A stretch of DNA of 64,000 nucleotides from JALSNL01 sp036479585 (GCA_965224785.1 OZ245062.1:744001-808000), one strand, 5' to 3'. Shown: positions 17,888-27,181, counted from the first letter of the stretch. The notes: a model not told the origin generated them from the sequence alone. Numbers and translations: made by a program.

Positions 17888-19525
17888 TTACCAAAATATA
17901 GTATAAAGAATAGCCACTACTATAAGAACAACATAACTACTTATGTTAAATAGTGAATCAGTTCTAAAAATATCAGCAGTTAAATCAATACCTTTTGGAT
18001 CTTCAATTTCATCTGAAGTTGTTAAAGTTACTCCCATAATAATTACTATTGTAATTAGTAAAGTATAAAACATTTGATCTATAAATGGTAAATCTACAAC
18101 ACTTGTCTTAAGTAATAATGCAACAACTATTGATGAAAGCACACCAATTGTTGCAGCTTTATTAGTAGTCTTCTTCCAAAATATTCCCATCAAGAAAACA
18201 CCTAGAATTCCTGGACTAACTAACCCAGTATATTCTTGGATGTATTGAAACATCTGTGGAATATTTCCCATAATTGGTGCTATTAATATTGCTATTACTA
18301 ATGCAGCTGCTGCAGTAATTCTTCCAACATTAACAAGTTTACTTTCCTTAATATCTTTCTTTGCAAAATAAGGTTTGTAAATATCCATAGTAAAAATTGT
18401 TGAGGTTGAGTTAAGCATTGAAGCAAGCGATGAAACTATTGCTGCTGTTAGTGCTGCTACTACTAGCCCTTTAGCTCCTACAGGAATAAATTTTGCTATT
18501 AACCAAGGGTAAGCTTTATCGTAATTTATTCCATTTGCAGAATTAAACACTTCCTTAATTCCTGGAATAATAGATGTTCCTTCTGGTTGAGTGAAAAGTA
18601 CAAAAACAATAATTCCGGGAATAACAACTATTAGTGGAATTATTATTTTTAAGAATGCTGCAAAAGCTAAACCTCTTTGTGCTTCTTGAAGATTCTTTGC
18701 TGCTAAAGCACGTTGAATTATGTACTGATTAAATCCCCAGTAATAAACATTTGCTACCCACATCCCACCGATTAAAACACCAATTCCTGGTAAGTTAAAA
18801 TACTCTGGATTGTCTCTAGATAATATCATATGAAACTTATCTCCAGCGGAATCATAAACATGTGCAAGCCCGGCAAAAACTCCACCTTCCGGAGTAACAA
18901 AATCAAGAGCAATAATTGTTGTAAGTAAACCTCCGCCAATAAGTAGAACCACTTGTACAACATCAGTCCAAGCAACTGCGGATAAGCCACCATAAAGTGA
19001 GTAAGCTGCTGCTATTATTCCAAGACCAACTATTGCTGGAAATATTAAACTCCCATCTCCAGTTCCAACTATTGTATCGAGTGCCTTGCCACCTAAGAAT
19101 AAAACAGATGTAAGATTTACAAAGATGAAAAGTGAAACCCAAAAAATTGCTAATATTGTTTTAAGATTTGTACTAAATCTTTCTTCAATAAATTGAGGGA
19201 TTGTGTATAAATTCTTTTTAATAAAAATAGGAAGAAAGAATTTAGCAACTATTAGTAATGTAATGGCAGCCATCCATTCATAAGTTGCAATGGCTAAACC
19301 AATTGCAAAGCCCGAACCTGACATTCCAATAAATTGTTCTGCGGAAATATTTGCTGCTATTAAAGAAGCACCTATTGCCCACCAAGGAAGAGATTTACTA
19401 GCTAAAAAATAATCTGCCGAGTTCTTTTCTTTTCCATCTTTTTTTCGTGAAACATAAAGTCCCATTCCTACTATAATAAGAATATAACCGACAAATATTG
19501 ATACATCTATAAAACTTAGATTCAT
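17888..19525 (-). CDS. Sodium:sugar symporter, SGLT type (SSS family)
   Basis: 545 aa with about 14 hydrophobic segments. It is very close to the Vibrio Na+/galactose transporter vSGLT: ADYFLASKSLPWWAIGASLIAANISAEQFIGMSGSG, YEWMAAITL, VYYWGFNQYIIQRALAAK, SSLASMLNSTSTIFTMDIY and a C-terminal LYTIFW. The sugar-site residues known from vSGLT (the Gln in SAEQF, the Glu in YEWM, the Asn in GFNQY) and the Na+-site Ser in SSLASMLNS are in place. It imports a hexose such as glucose or galactose with Na+ across the inner membrane. It stands alone; no sugar-catabolic gene is adjacent. Confidence 0.93.
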   Translation of the reverse strand: MNLSFIDVSIFVGYILIIVGMGLYVSRKKDGKEKNSADYFLASKSLPWWAIGASLIAANISAEQFIGMSGSGFAIGLAIATYEWMAAITLLIVAKFFLPIFIKKNLYTIPQFIEERFSTNLKTILAIFWVSLFIFVNLTSVLFLGGKALDTIVGTGDGSLIFPAIVGLGIIAAAYSLYGGLSAVAWTDVVQVVLLIGGGLLTTIIALDFVTPEGGVFAGLAHVYDSAGDKFHMILSRDNPEYFNLPGIGVLIGGMWVANVYYWGFNQYIIQRALAAKNLQEAQRGLAFAAFLKIIIPLIVVIPGIIVFVLFTQPEGTSIIPGIKEVFNSANGINYDKAYPWLIAKFIPVGAKGLVVAALTAAIVSSLASMLNSTSTIFTMDIYKPYFAKKDIKESKLVNVGRITAAAALVIAILIAPIMGNIPQMFQYIQEYTGLVSPGILGVFLMGIFWKKTTNKAATIGVLSSIVVALLLKTSVVDLPFIDQMFYTLLITIVIIMGVTLTTSDEIEDPKGIDLTADIFRTDSLFNISSYVVLIVVAILYTIFW

Positions 19526-19752
19526 TTTATCTCCATATTAGTTTTGGCAAAACACAATTTTTTTACAAGTACATATAACGGCTTGAGCGGTTGATTATGA
19601 TGTTGTTCTCAATGATTCCGTTTATATACCTAATTATAAATCAAAATAATTTGTAAAATTTATAAAAAACATACTAAATATTTTTTGTTCTTTTACATCT
19701 TTTCGAAAATTTGTGCTTGACTTTTATCACAGTACCTGTTTATAAACGAGAA

Positions 19753-20055
19753 TTAACTAACCAAAGCAAATTTTTTAACTTCTCGTTTTAAACGTCCCCC
19801 TAGCTTGTCTTTGCCTAATTCAAGATTATATCTCATTTGAAGATTCAACCAAAAATTCTCGGAAAGACCAAAAAATTCTGATAATCTTAAAGCTGTATCT
19901 GCCGTAATAGACCTTTTGCCTAAAACAATTTCATTTATTCTTCTTGGAGGAACACTAATATCTTTTGCTAAACGATATTGAGATATCTCCATAGGATTGA
20001 GAAATTCTTCAAGTAAGATTTCTCCAGGATGGATTGGGGTAATTTTTTTATTCAT
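19753..20055 (-). CDS. higA: HigA-family antitoxin (HTH-XRE)
   Basis: 100 aa. Typical HigA: IHPGEILLEEFLNPMEISQYRLAKDISVPPRRINEIVLGKRSITADTALRLSEFFGLSENFWLNLQ, an XRE helix-turn-helix with the family-specific start. It should neutralise the HigB toxin and bind its own promoter. It starts 5 bp after the toxin stop, in the toxin-first order usual for higBA. Confidence 0.95.
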   Translation of the reverse strand: MNKKITPIHPGEILLEEFLNPMEISQYRLAKDISVPPRRINEIVLGKRSITADTALRLSEFFGLSENFWLNLQMRYNLELGKDKLGGRLKREVKKFALVS

Positions 20056-20060
20056 AATAT

Positions 20061-20348
20061 TTATCCTTTATGATAATCTAAAATTTCAACATCATAAGCA
20101 TTTTCATCTTTCCACCTAAAAACAATTCTCCATTGATTGTTTATTCTGATACTATATTTCTCCGACAGATTTCCAGATAATTTTTCAAGTCTATTGCCTG
20201 GTGGAATTCTTAAATCATTAATTTTTCCAGTAGCATCAATTAGAAGTAACTTTCTATAAGCAATTTTTAAGATAGAGGGTGGAAATTTTCTAACTTTTTG
20301 GCGATTAAATAAATCTTCGGTGTATTTATTTGAAAAACTTTTAATCAT
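20061..20348 (-). CDS. higB: HigB-family toxin (RelE-like mRNA interferase)
   Basis: 95 aa from the ATG at 20348. An upstream start at 20384 would place the coding region across the promoter and is rejected. Family features: SFSNKYTEDLFNRQ, the FPPSI helix, LRIPPGNRLEKLSGNLSEKYSIRINNQWRIVFRW and VEILDYHKG. HigB-type toxins cleave mRNA on the ribosome. The promoter elements leave almost no 5' leader, so the message may be leaderless. Confidence 0.93.
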   Translation of the reverse strand: MIKSFSNKYTEDLFNRQKVRKFPPSILKIAYRKLLLIDATGKINDLRIPPGNRLEKLSGNLSEKYSIRINNQWRIVFRWKDENAYDVEILDYHKG

Positions 20349-20355
20349 GATAATT

Positions 20356-20384
20356 ATAATAACGCATTTCGTTATTATTGTCAA
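20356..20384 (-). promoter_or_regulatory. higBA promoter with embedded operator palindrome
   Basis: On the minus strand TTGACA (20379-20384) is followed after 17 bp by TATTAT (20356-20361). The perfect palindrome ATAATAACG-CATTT-CGTTATTAT (20356-20378) fills the spacer and overlaps the -10 box. This is the layout expected for autorepression by HigA. Confidence 0.8.
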
Positions 20385-20510
20385 GATAATAATTCATTAA
20401 GTGTTACAAGATAAATTAGCATTTATGCTATACAGATATTTCAGAAGTACTAAAACACAAAAGAATAAGAGAACAAAATTTTGAAATGTTTATAACGGCT
20501 CGTTATGTGT

Positions 20511-21842
20511 TTATTCTCCAGGTAACGATATTCCTTTAATCGTTTTATATAAAGAAACTGCATATGAGTCTGTCATACCAGCAAAGAAATCTAATACTTT
20601 TAATAAGTTCAAATAGTCACTCATGCCATTGTCTGGATGGAATTGTGTTGGTAATAATTGTAATAGTTTTCTGCTATGTGGAGATATCTTATTATTATTT
20701 CTGAGTTTATCTAAAACAGCATTCCCAAAATATTCGAGTATTCCGTTTGCAACTTCAAAGCCAGCAGCTTCAATTTCAAGAACACCCCTATCGGAATAAA
20801 CTTTTTTAACAGTTTCATCTTTTAACTTTTTTAATATTTTTGCAGATGGAATGTGATTGATAATTTCATCATTAAATTTTCCCGAAAGCATTTTAGTTTC
20901 GTTGTCAAGAAAAAATGTACTAATTTCTTCAAGTAGTTTTTGAAAAGATTTTGCACGTAAAAATTCAATTTTACTCTTATCGTCATTTAGTTGATTGAGA
21001 AAACCTAATGATTTTTTATCTGCAAGCTCACTAAAACTGTTTAGAATTGATTCATAGTTTACCAAGCCAAGCTTATACCCATCTTCATAATCGATTATTC
21101 TATAACAAATATCATCACAAGCTTCAATCAAAAATGCTAAAGGATGTCTGCACCAAGCATATTTGCGACCTTCTTTATTAAGTCCTAATTCTTCTGCAAT
21201 TTCTTTAAACAAATATTTCTCAGACTGATAAAAGTTATACTTTTTATAACTAACAGATTTCTTTGACTTGATCAGATTGGATTCAATTGGATATTTAGTG
21301 AATGCTCCTAATGTTGCACAAGTTAGTCTCATCCCACCAACATTCTCAGGCATTTGCAAAACTGTTAATAGTCTAAAGCCTTGTGCATTTCCTTCAAAAT
21401 TAGAAATGTCAGAATATTCTTTTTTATTTAGCTTGAAATTTTTAACCATACTTGAAGTATTAAACCAGTTTCTAATTGAATCTTCCCCAGAATGACCAAA
21501 TGGAGGATTTCCAATATCATGAGACAAAGCGGCGGCTGCCATAATTGTAGCAATATCATTTGTATCAATATCCTTAATTTTATTTCTTTTACATAAAACA
21601 CTTCCAATTTGCATCCCTAAATTTCGTGCTATACATGATACTTCTAAACTATGTGTCAACCTTGTTCTAACATAATCGCTTTTAGCTAAAGGGAATACTT
21701 GCGTTTTATCTTGTAATCTTCTAAAAGCAGTTGAAAAAATGATTCTATCATAATCAATTTGAAACTCACTTCTATTTATATTCGGCTTCTTTTTCCAATT
21801 TTGTCCAACACGTTTTTTGGAAAGGAGTTGTTCCCATTTCAT
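20511..21842 (-). CDS. dgt: Deoxyguanosinetriphosphate triphosphohydrolase (dGTPase)
   Basis: 443 aa. An HD-domain hydrolase that splits dGTP to deoxyguanosine and triphosphate. Motifs: FSTAFRRLQDKTQVFPL, RTRLTHSLEV (metal His), AALSHDIGNPPFGHSGE (the HD pair) and CDDICYRIIDYEDG (distal Asp). The length is usual for the shorter Dgt group. It affects dNTP pools, and members of the family also serve in phage defence. It lies upstream of higBA in the same direction with a 162-bp gap that contains the higBA promoter, so it is probably transcribed separately. Confidence 0.93.
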   Translation of the reverse strand: MKWEQLLSKKRVGQNWKKKPNINRSEFQIDYDRIIFSTAFRRLQDKTQVFPLAKSDYVRTRLTHSLEVSCIARNLGMQIGSVLCKRNKIKDIDTNDIATIMAAAALSHDIGNPPFGHSGEDSIRNWFNTSSMVKNFKLNKKEYSDISNFEGNAQGFRLLTVLQMPENVGGMRLTCATLGAFTKYPIESNLIKSKKSVSYKKYNFYQSEKYLFKEIAEELGLNKEGRKYAWCRHPLAFLIEACDDICYRIIDYEDGYKLGLVNYESILNSFSELADKKSLGFLNQLNDDKSKIEFLRAKSFQKLLEEISTFFLDNETKMLSGKFNDEIINHIPSAKILKKLKDETVKKVYSDRGVLEIEAAGFEVANGILEYFGNAVLDKLRNNNKISPHSRKLLQLLPTQFHPDNGMSDYLNLLKVLDFFAGMTDSYAVSLYKTIKGISLPGE

Positions 21843-22054
21843 ATAATTTACCTTTTAGTGCCACATAACTTGTAGTTAACTCGTTTCTTCCAACTATAAA
21901 TTTTAATGAACAATAATTTTAATCTGTTAATATAAAAATAAATTACACTTTTTCGTAAAGTAAAAATATGTTGATTATCTATAAGTAATGAAAATCACTT
22001 ATAGTAAAATGTGGAAATAAAATTTAAAAGAGAATGGGTGGTTTTAATTAAAAA

Positions 22055-22738
22055 CTATAAATAAGAAGCTTTAAATTTTTCAAATTCAAATATTCTTAAT
22101 TTAGAACCTTCCAATTCAATCAAGCCTTTTTTAGCAAACGTATGTAAAGTTCTAGATATAGTTTCTCTTGAAGTTCCGGCCATATTTGCTAAGTCTTGTT
22201 GAAGAGGTAATTTTTCAATTTCAACAGCACCTTGTCTTATTCTACCTTGGTCATTAGCTAATTGAACAATTACAGTTGCAACTTTACCTTCTGCATCTTT
22301 AAGTGAAAGTGATTTGATTTGCATATCAGCAGTTCTTAATCTTTTGGAAAGTTCTTGCATTACAGCAATTGAAATTTCAGGGTGTTCTTTTAAGAATTCT
22401 AAGAATTGATTTCTTTGAATAATAAAAAGTTCAGAGGGTTCTAAAGCAGTAACAGTAGCCGATCTAGTAAGTCCATCTATCAAAGACATTTCACCAAAAA
22501 TATCAGAGTCGGATAATATATTTAAAATTACTTCTCTACCATCGCTACTGGTTCTTGTAACTTTTACTTTGCCTTTTGCTATAATAAATAGCGACCCACT
22601 TTCATCTTCTTCCATAAGAATTATACTTTCTTTCTTAAAAGATTTTCTAATTCCAACTTGTGCTATTTGTTCAATAGTCTCTTCAGGTAAGTCTGAAAAA
22701 ATTGGAACATAGTACAAAAAATCAGATGATACTTTCAT
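22055..22738 (-). CDS. Crp/Fnr-family transcriptional regulator
   Basis: 227 aa. The N-terminal cyclic-nucleotide-binding beta-roll (residues ~10-130) has GEMSLIDGLTRSATVTA, with the Glu and RSA residues used for ligand phosphate contacts in CRP. The C-terminal winged helix has LANMAGTSRETISRTLHTFAKKGLIEL. There is no N-terminal Cys cluster, so it is not an oxygen-sensing FNR. It stands alone with its own upstream region. The regulon is unknown. Confidence 0.93.
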   Translation of the reverse strand: MKVSSDFLYYVPIFSDLPEETIEQIAQVGIRKSFKKESIILMEEDESGSLFIIAKGKVKVTRTSSDGREVILNILSDSDIFGEMSLIDGLTRSATVTALEPSELFIIQRNQFLEFLKEHPEISIAVMQELSKRLRTADMQIKSLSLKDAEGKVATVIVQLANDQGRIRQGAVEIEKLPLQQDLANMAGTSRETISRTLHTFAKKGLIELEGSKLRIFEFEKFKASYL

Positions 22739-23094
22739 GTGGCTCTCCTACCAAAATCAACTTTAATATTTGTCTAAAACAAATTCTATTTAAATTTTAA
22801 TATAAACTTTTATTATGATAAATATATAAAAATATTGTTTTCAAGAATTAAAATCTCGATTTAATATACATGCAGATACTTATTATCTCAGACTTAAGTA
22901 TGCTGTTATTCCGGTTTGCGTTCTTTGCAAGCCCGGAATCTCTTGCTAATACTGGAGATTCCGGTATCACGCATAAGAAACTGCGGGAACCGGAATGATA
23001 TTTTTTTTAATTATTTTACCATAGGGTTAATAATAATTTCTCCAAACAAAATTCTTTTGTCTAAGGAATTCACTAGTTTTTATTATTTTTAATT
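22739..23094. other. Divergent intergenic region with a family A repeat
   Basis: Separates the leftward Crp gene from the rightward MprF-C-like gene. Apart from the hairpin repeat at 22905-22999 it is AT-rich, and I see no gene or RNA. Confidence 0.6.
22905..22999. repeat. Dispersed hairpin repeat, family A
   Basis: GTTATTCCGGTTTGCG at one end and GGGAACCGGAATGAT at the other, with inner complementary arms CCCGGAATCTC and GAGATTCCGGTAT. Same design as the repeat at 7681-7779. Confidence 0.85.
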
Positions 23095-24063
23095 ATGCAA
23101 ACATTACCTCTTAGTTGGTCGCTTGAGACTAACAAAACTGAAACAAGTGTAACAGCAAAATATTTAGGAGAAAAATTAAAATGGTTATCAGTTTGTAGCT
23201 TTGCTAATCATACACAATTTTATAACTTGATAGATTATTCTTTGGATAAGCAAAATCAAAATTTAATTATAAGAGGTTGCAATAGAAATATTGTTGAATA
23301 TCTAAAAATAAAAGGATATTCTGCCACGATGGTTGGAATGGAAGCAGTGCTAGAAACTAGTGGAAATCATTTTGAGAAAAAATCGATTAAACAAATAGTT
23401 AAAAGGGGACTTAGACATGGTAGTGTAATTGAGCTTCCTTACTCTTATAATAATGCACAGCAATTAGAAGATTTTAAAACCAAAACTATTCATGCTGCGG
23501 AACCGCAATTAGAAAATTTGTTTCAAACAAAATTCACAGAAGATAATTCACTTTATGTTTTAGTTTCTAAAAAAAATATTTGGCTAGGAGCAATTTTAGT
23601 TTCTAAAAATGGGAGTGAAAAATTACACACAGAATTAATTCTTAGAACTAAAGATTCACCAGTTGGAGTTTTAGAATCAATTCTAGAAAAAATATTTTCT
23701 GAAGCAAAAAACAACGGAATGTTAGAGCTAAGTCTTGGTGAAGTTCCATTTGTTAACAATGGAAATAATGGATCAATAATTTCGAGCAGTTATATTTTGC
23801 GGAAATTTGGAAGACTATTAAAGTTTGCTTATGCCTATGATGGTCTATATAATTTTAAGAATAAATTTCAGCCAAGGTGGGATGATCTTTATGTTTGCTC
23901 AAAACCTAAAATTGGATTTGAACACTTAGTTTTCTTATTCGTAAAATCTAATTTTCATAAGCTAGTTTTTTATAAAATAAAATCTAAGATGAAAAGGCAA
24001 AAAAATATTACAAAAAAGCAAAATAGTTCAAATTATATCTTGCCTTTACTTGACTTTAATTAG
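23095..24063 (+). CDS. MprF C-terminal-like (DUF2156) acyltransferase domain protein
   Basis: 322 aa. Two GNAT-like halves are visible. The C-terminal half carries motifs typical of the phosphatidylglycerol lysyltransferase C-terminal domain: LELSLGEVPFVNN and YNFKNKFQPRWDDLYVCSKP. There are no flippase transmembrane segments, so it is a stand-alone catalytic-type domain. Such proteins may transfer amino acids or acyl groups from tRNA or CoA to lipids, but the substrate is unknown. It lies 40 bp before nuoA but is functionally unrelated; whether it shares the nuo transcript is unclear. Confidence 0.7.
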   Translation: MQTLPLSWSLETNKTETSVTAKYLGEKLKWLSVCSFANHTQFYNLIDYSLDKQNQNLIIRGCNRNIVEYLKIKGYSATMVGMEAVLETSGNHFEKKSIKQIVKRGLRHGSVIELPYSYNNAQQLEDFKTKTIHAAEPQLENLFQTKFTEDNSLYVLVSKKNIWLGAILVSKNGSEKLHTELILRTKDSPVGVLESILEKIFSEAKNNGMLELSLGEVPFVNNGNNGSIISSSYILRKFGRLLKFAYAYDGLYNFKNKFQPRWDDLYVCSKPKIGFEHLVFLFVKSNFHKLVFYKIKSKMKRQKNITKKQNSSNYILPLLDFN

Positions 24064-24103
24064 ACTCGATTGTATGTTTTAGGTACTAAAATTATTTGGA
24101 AAT

Positions 24104-24553
24104 ATGTTAACTGAATTTGGTAAAATTTTCGTTTTTATTGTCCTCGCCGGAGTCTTTGTTGCAATAGCACTTTTCGCAGCAAAGTTAATCAGACCTAAGC
24201 GACCTTCCCATGAGAAACAACTAATTTATGAGTGTGGAGAAAATCCTACAGGTTCACCTTGGGTTAAGTTTAACATTCGTTTTTATGTTGTTGCACTTAT
24301 ATTTTTAATTTTTGATGTAGAGATTGTTTTGCTTTTTCCTTGGGCTTTAGTTTATAAAGATTTTGGTATGCTCGGTTTTGGAATAGGTGCAATATTTTTA
24401 ATCATTCTATTTCTAGGAATGGCTTACGAATGGCGAAAAGGTGATCTTGAATGGGCAAGACCAAAAATAGTACCACCAGATTATAAAAATATTAATAACG
24501 AAACAAAAATACACTTTGAAACAACAGCTAAACAAGTTGTTTCTAATAAATAG
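24104..24553 (+). CDS. nuoA: NADH-quinone oxidoreductase subunit A
   Basis: 149 aa, three transmembrane helices. Family marks: KQLIYECGENPTGSPWVKFNIRFYVVALIFLIFDVEIVLLFPWA, with the conserved Cys loop. It is a small membrane subunit near the quinone channel of complex I. The ~25-residue hydrophilic C-terminal tail makes it longer than the usual ~120 aa. It is the first gene of the nuo cluster; nuoB follows after 20 bp. Confidence 0.96.
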   Translation: MLTEFGKIFVFIVLAGVFVAIALFAAKLIRPKRPSHEKQLIYECGENPTGSPWVKFNIRFYVVALIFLIFDVEIVLLFPWALVYKDFGMLGFGIGAIFLIILFLGMAYEWRKGDLEWARPKIVPPDYKNINNETKIHFETTAKQVVSNK

Positions 24554-24573
24554 AATTACGGAACTTTTTTAGT

Positions 24574-25062
24574 ATGGGATTATTAGATAAAGAATTTGGA
24601 GAAAGCAATGTTGTTATTGCAAAAGTAGATGACTTAATGAACTGGGCAAGGCTTTCATCCCTATGGCAATTGGGCTTTGGACTTGCTTGCTGTGCAATTG
24701 AGATGATGGCAACTTCGGCATCGCATTATGATTTTGATAGGTTTGGAGTTATTCCAAGACCTTCACCAAGACAAGCTGATATAATTATAATTTCTGGTAC
24801 AGTTACACTAAAGATGGCAACACGTATTAAAAGATTATACGAACAAATGCCTGATCCCAAATATATAATTTCAATGGGAAGTTGCTCAAATTGTGGCGGA
24901 CCTTATTGGGAACATGGTTATCATGTTTTGAAAGGAATTGATAGAGTAATTCCGGTTGATGTTTACGTTCCGGGTTGCCCACCAAGACCAGAAGCTTTAC
25001 TTGAAGGTTTATTAAAGTTACAAGAAAAAATCAGAAATGAATCCTTGAGAAAAATTGCATGA
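24574..25062 (+). CDS. nuoB: NADH-quinone oxidoreductase subunit B
   Basis: 162 aa. It binds the terminal cluster N2, which passes electrons to quinone. The ligands are all present: the tandem Cys in LACCAIEMM, the Cys in SMGSCSNCGG and the Cys in VPGCPPRPEALLEG. The stop overlaps the nuoC start by 4 bp (ATGA), so the two are translationally coupled. Confidence 0.98.
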   Translation: MGLLDKEFGESNVVIAKVDDLMNWARLSSLWQLGFGLACCAIEMMATSASHYDFDRFGVIPRPSPRQADIIIISGTVTLKMATRIKRLYEQMPDPKYIISMGSCSNCGGPYWEHGYHVLKGIDRVIPVDVYVPGCPPRPEALLEGLLKLQEKIRNESLRKIA

Positions 25063-25589
25063 CAGCTGAAGAGATTTTACAAATACTCCAAGACAAATTC
25101 CCAAACTCAAACTTCACTTTAGATAATGAACTTCCAACAGAAGCCTATATTTGTTGGGATGGAAGCGAACTACCAGAAATTTCACTTTTTCTTAGAGATG
25201 ACAGCACTATGCTGTTTGATTCATTAATGAATCTTTCTGGCGTTGATGATGATAATACAAAAACAGTTAAAGATGAAGAAGGAAATGAAACAGTTGAAGT
25301 TGGAACTTTGAGTGTTTATTATCATTTACATTCAATGAAGTTAGGTCATAAAGTAACATTAAAAGTAAGCGTCCCAAAAGATAAACCTAATATTAAATCA
25401 GTAGAACCAATATGGCGAACTGCCGATTGGCACGAACGTGAAGCTTACGATATGTTTGGATTCATTTTTCTTAATCACCCAAACTTAGAAAGAATTTTAA
25501 TGCCTTACGATTGGGAAGAGGGAAGTTACCCTTTAAGAAAAGATTTTGAAACACCTGAGTTTTATAATGGAATGAAGATACCTTATTAG
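25059..25589 (+). CDS. nuoC: NADH-quinone oxidoreductase subunit C
   Basis: 176 aa. A 30-kDa subunit of the peripheral arm. The C-terminal signature is ADWHEREAYDMFGFIFLNHPNLERILMPYDWEEGSYPLRKDF. It is a separate protein from NuoD here, not the fused NuoCD of enterobacteria. The stop codon overlaps the left arm of an inverted repeat that opens a 480-bp insertion before nuoD. Confidence 0.97.
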   Translation: MTAEEILQILQDKFPNSNFTLDNELPTEAYICWDGSELPEISLFLRDDSTMLFDSLMNLSGVDDDNTKTVKDEEGNETVEVGTLSVYYHLHSMKLGHKVTLKVSVPKDKPNIKSVEPIWRTADWHEREAYDMFGFIFLNHPNLERILMPYDWEEGSYPLRKDFETPEFYNGMKIPY

Positions 25590-26063
25590 ATGTGAGTATC
25601 AAGATATGAGTATCAAGACTAAAAAATTAGAAGCAAAATGAATTAGTAAAAAATAAAATGCATGATTTTAAGAAGTTAAATGTTTGGTAAAAGGCGAGAT
25701 TATTAGTAAAGGGAATTTATTTAGTAACTAAAAAATTTCCTAAAGAAGAGCTTTTTGGATTAACTTCTCAGATAAGAAGATCAACAGTTTCAATTCCATC
25801 AAATATTGCTGAAGGAGCTGGGAGAAATTCTGATAAAGAATTTTGCAGATTTTTAGATATAGCAAATGGTTCTGCATTTGAATTAGAAACACAAATTATT
25901 TTATCATTTGATTTGGAATATATAACAGAAACTGAAATGAATTCCATTCTAAATCAAATTGAAGAAATTCAAAAAATGATATACGGATTAAAAAATAAAT
26001 TGAGATAGATATTTGCATCGAGACGTTTTTATTCTTGATACTCACATCTCACTACTTGATACT
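25588..26063. repeat. Inverted repeats bracketing a four-helix-bundle pseudogene inside nuo
   Basis: AGATGTGAGTATCAAGA (25588-25604) is exactly complementary to TCTTGATACTCACATCT (26033-26049). Each side also carries a second tandem unit (TGAGTATCAAGAC on the left, CTTGATACT on the right). The element fills the nuoC-nuoD gap almost completely. Confidence 0.88.
25658..26008 (+). pseudogene. Four-helix bundle (S23/IVP family) gene with premature stop
   Basis: Translation from ATG at 25658 gives MHDFKKLNVW, then TAA (25688-25690), then KARLLVKGIY and on through the family hallmark LTSQIRRSTVSIPSNIAEGAGRNS to a natural stop at 26006-26008. Family members normally read LxVWxKAxxL here, so the stop most likely replaced a Gln codon (CAA to TAA). 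There is no good start after the stop. It is bracketed by inverted repeats and sits in the middle of the complex I operon, so it looks like an inserted and decaying cassette. It is a different sequence subgroup from the intact copy at 6189. Confidence 0.85.
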
Positions 26064-26068
26064 GCACT

Positions 26069-27181
26069 ATGATTAAAACAGAAGAAATGATATTAAACAT
26101 GGGACCTCAACATCCATCTACACATGGAGTTTTGAGGTTGGAAGTTGCACTTGAAGGTGAACTTGTTTTAGATGTAAAACCTCATGTTGGTTATTTGCAT
26201 AGATGTTTTGAGAAACACTGCGAAGCCATGACCTATCCGCAAATAGTTCCTTATACAGATAGAATGGATTACCTTGCTGCAATGTCAAATAATTTTGGTT
26301 ATGCAGTTGCAGTTGAAAGATTGATGGGAATTGAAGTTCCCCAACGAGTTGAATACATTAGAGTAATTATGGCGGAGCTTCAAAGAATTGCTTCTCACCT
26401 TGTTGCTCTTGGTACTTATGGTGTTGATATTGGTGCGTTCACACCTTTCCTATTTTGCTTTAGAGATAGAGAAAAGATTCTTACAATTTTTGAAGAAACA
26501 AGTGGAGCAAGACTTCTTTACAACTACATTTGGGTTGGCGGTTTGGCTCAAGATATTCATCCAGATTTTGTAAGAAAGACTAAAGAGTTTGTAGATTATT
26601 TCCGTCCGCAAATTACAGACTTGAACAACCTGCTAACTTATAATAAAATTTTTATTGAACGAACTGCAAACGTTGGAATTCTTCCGGCTGATACTGCAAT
26701 CAACTATGGTATTACCGGACCTAACCTTAGAGCTAGTGGGGTTAAGTGGGATTTAAGAAAAGATGATCCTTATTCTATTTATGATAAATTTGATTTTGAT
26801 ATTCCAGTTGGGAAAGGTGAAGTTGGAACAATTGGCGATAGTTGGGATAGATATTATGTGAGAATTCTTGAACTTGAAGAAAGCTTAAAAATAATCGAAC
26901 AAGCTATTGATAACATTCCCGAAGGCGACGTGCAAGAAACAGTTCCCAAAAGAGTGAAGCCGCCAAAAGGTTCGATTTATACAAGAGTGGAAAACCCTAA
27001 AGGTGAACTTGGATACTTTATTATAAGTGATGGAAAACCAAATCCTTTTAGAGTTAAAGTTAGAGCTCCTTCTTTTGTAAACATGGAAGTATTTGGAGAG
27101 TTGTGTAAAGGACATTTTGTTGCTGATATTATTACAATTCTTGGTAGCATAGATATTGTACTTGGAGAAATTGATAGATAA
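26069..27181 (+). CDS. nuoD: NADH-quinone oxidoreductase subunit D
   Basis: 370 aa. The 49-kDa subunit, related to hydrogenase large subunits, forms the quinone pocket with NuoB. It opens with LNMGPQHPSTHGVLRLEVALEGE (quinone-site His residues) and has HVGYLHRCFEKHCEAMTYPQ, DRMDYLAAMSNN and the C-terminal DIITILGSIDIVLGEIDR. Its stop and the nuoH start overlap by one base (TAATG). No nuoEFG genes follow. Confidence 0.97.
   Translation: MIKTEEMILNMGPQHPSTHGVLRLEVALEGELVLDVKPHVGYLHRCFEKHCEAMTYPQIVPYTDRMDYLAAMSNNFGYAVAVERLMGIEVPQRVEYIRVIMAELQRIASHLVALGTYGVDIGAFTPFLFCFRDREKILTIFEETSGARLLYNYIWVGGLAQDIHPDFVRKTKEFVDYFRPQITDLNNLLTYNKIFIERTANVGILPADTAINYGITGPNLRASGVKWDLRKDDPYSIYDKFDFDIPVGKGEVGTIGDSWDRYYVRILELEESLKIIEQAIDNIPEGDVQETVPKRVKPPKGSIYTRVENPKGELGYFIISDGKPNPFRVKVRAPSFVNMEVFGELCKGHFVADIITILGSIDIVLGEIDR

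Noticed and set aside
19571..19595. attC-like sites (TAACGGC...GGTTGATTATG here; TAACG...CGTTATG at 20492 and 36132)
   Set aside because: Short AACG/CGTT palindromes beside toxin-antitoxin loci resemble integron attC ends, but the extended paired sites and the GTTRRRY core are not convincing and no integrase is present. They may be operator-like.
20349..20384. Longer HigB starting at 20384
   Set aside because: The extra codons fall on the -35 box and operator and have no family match.
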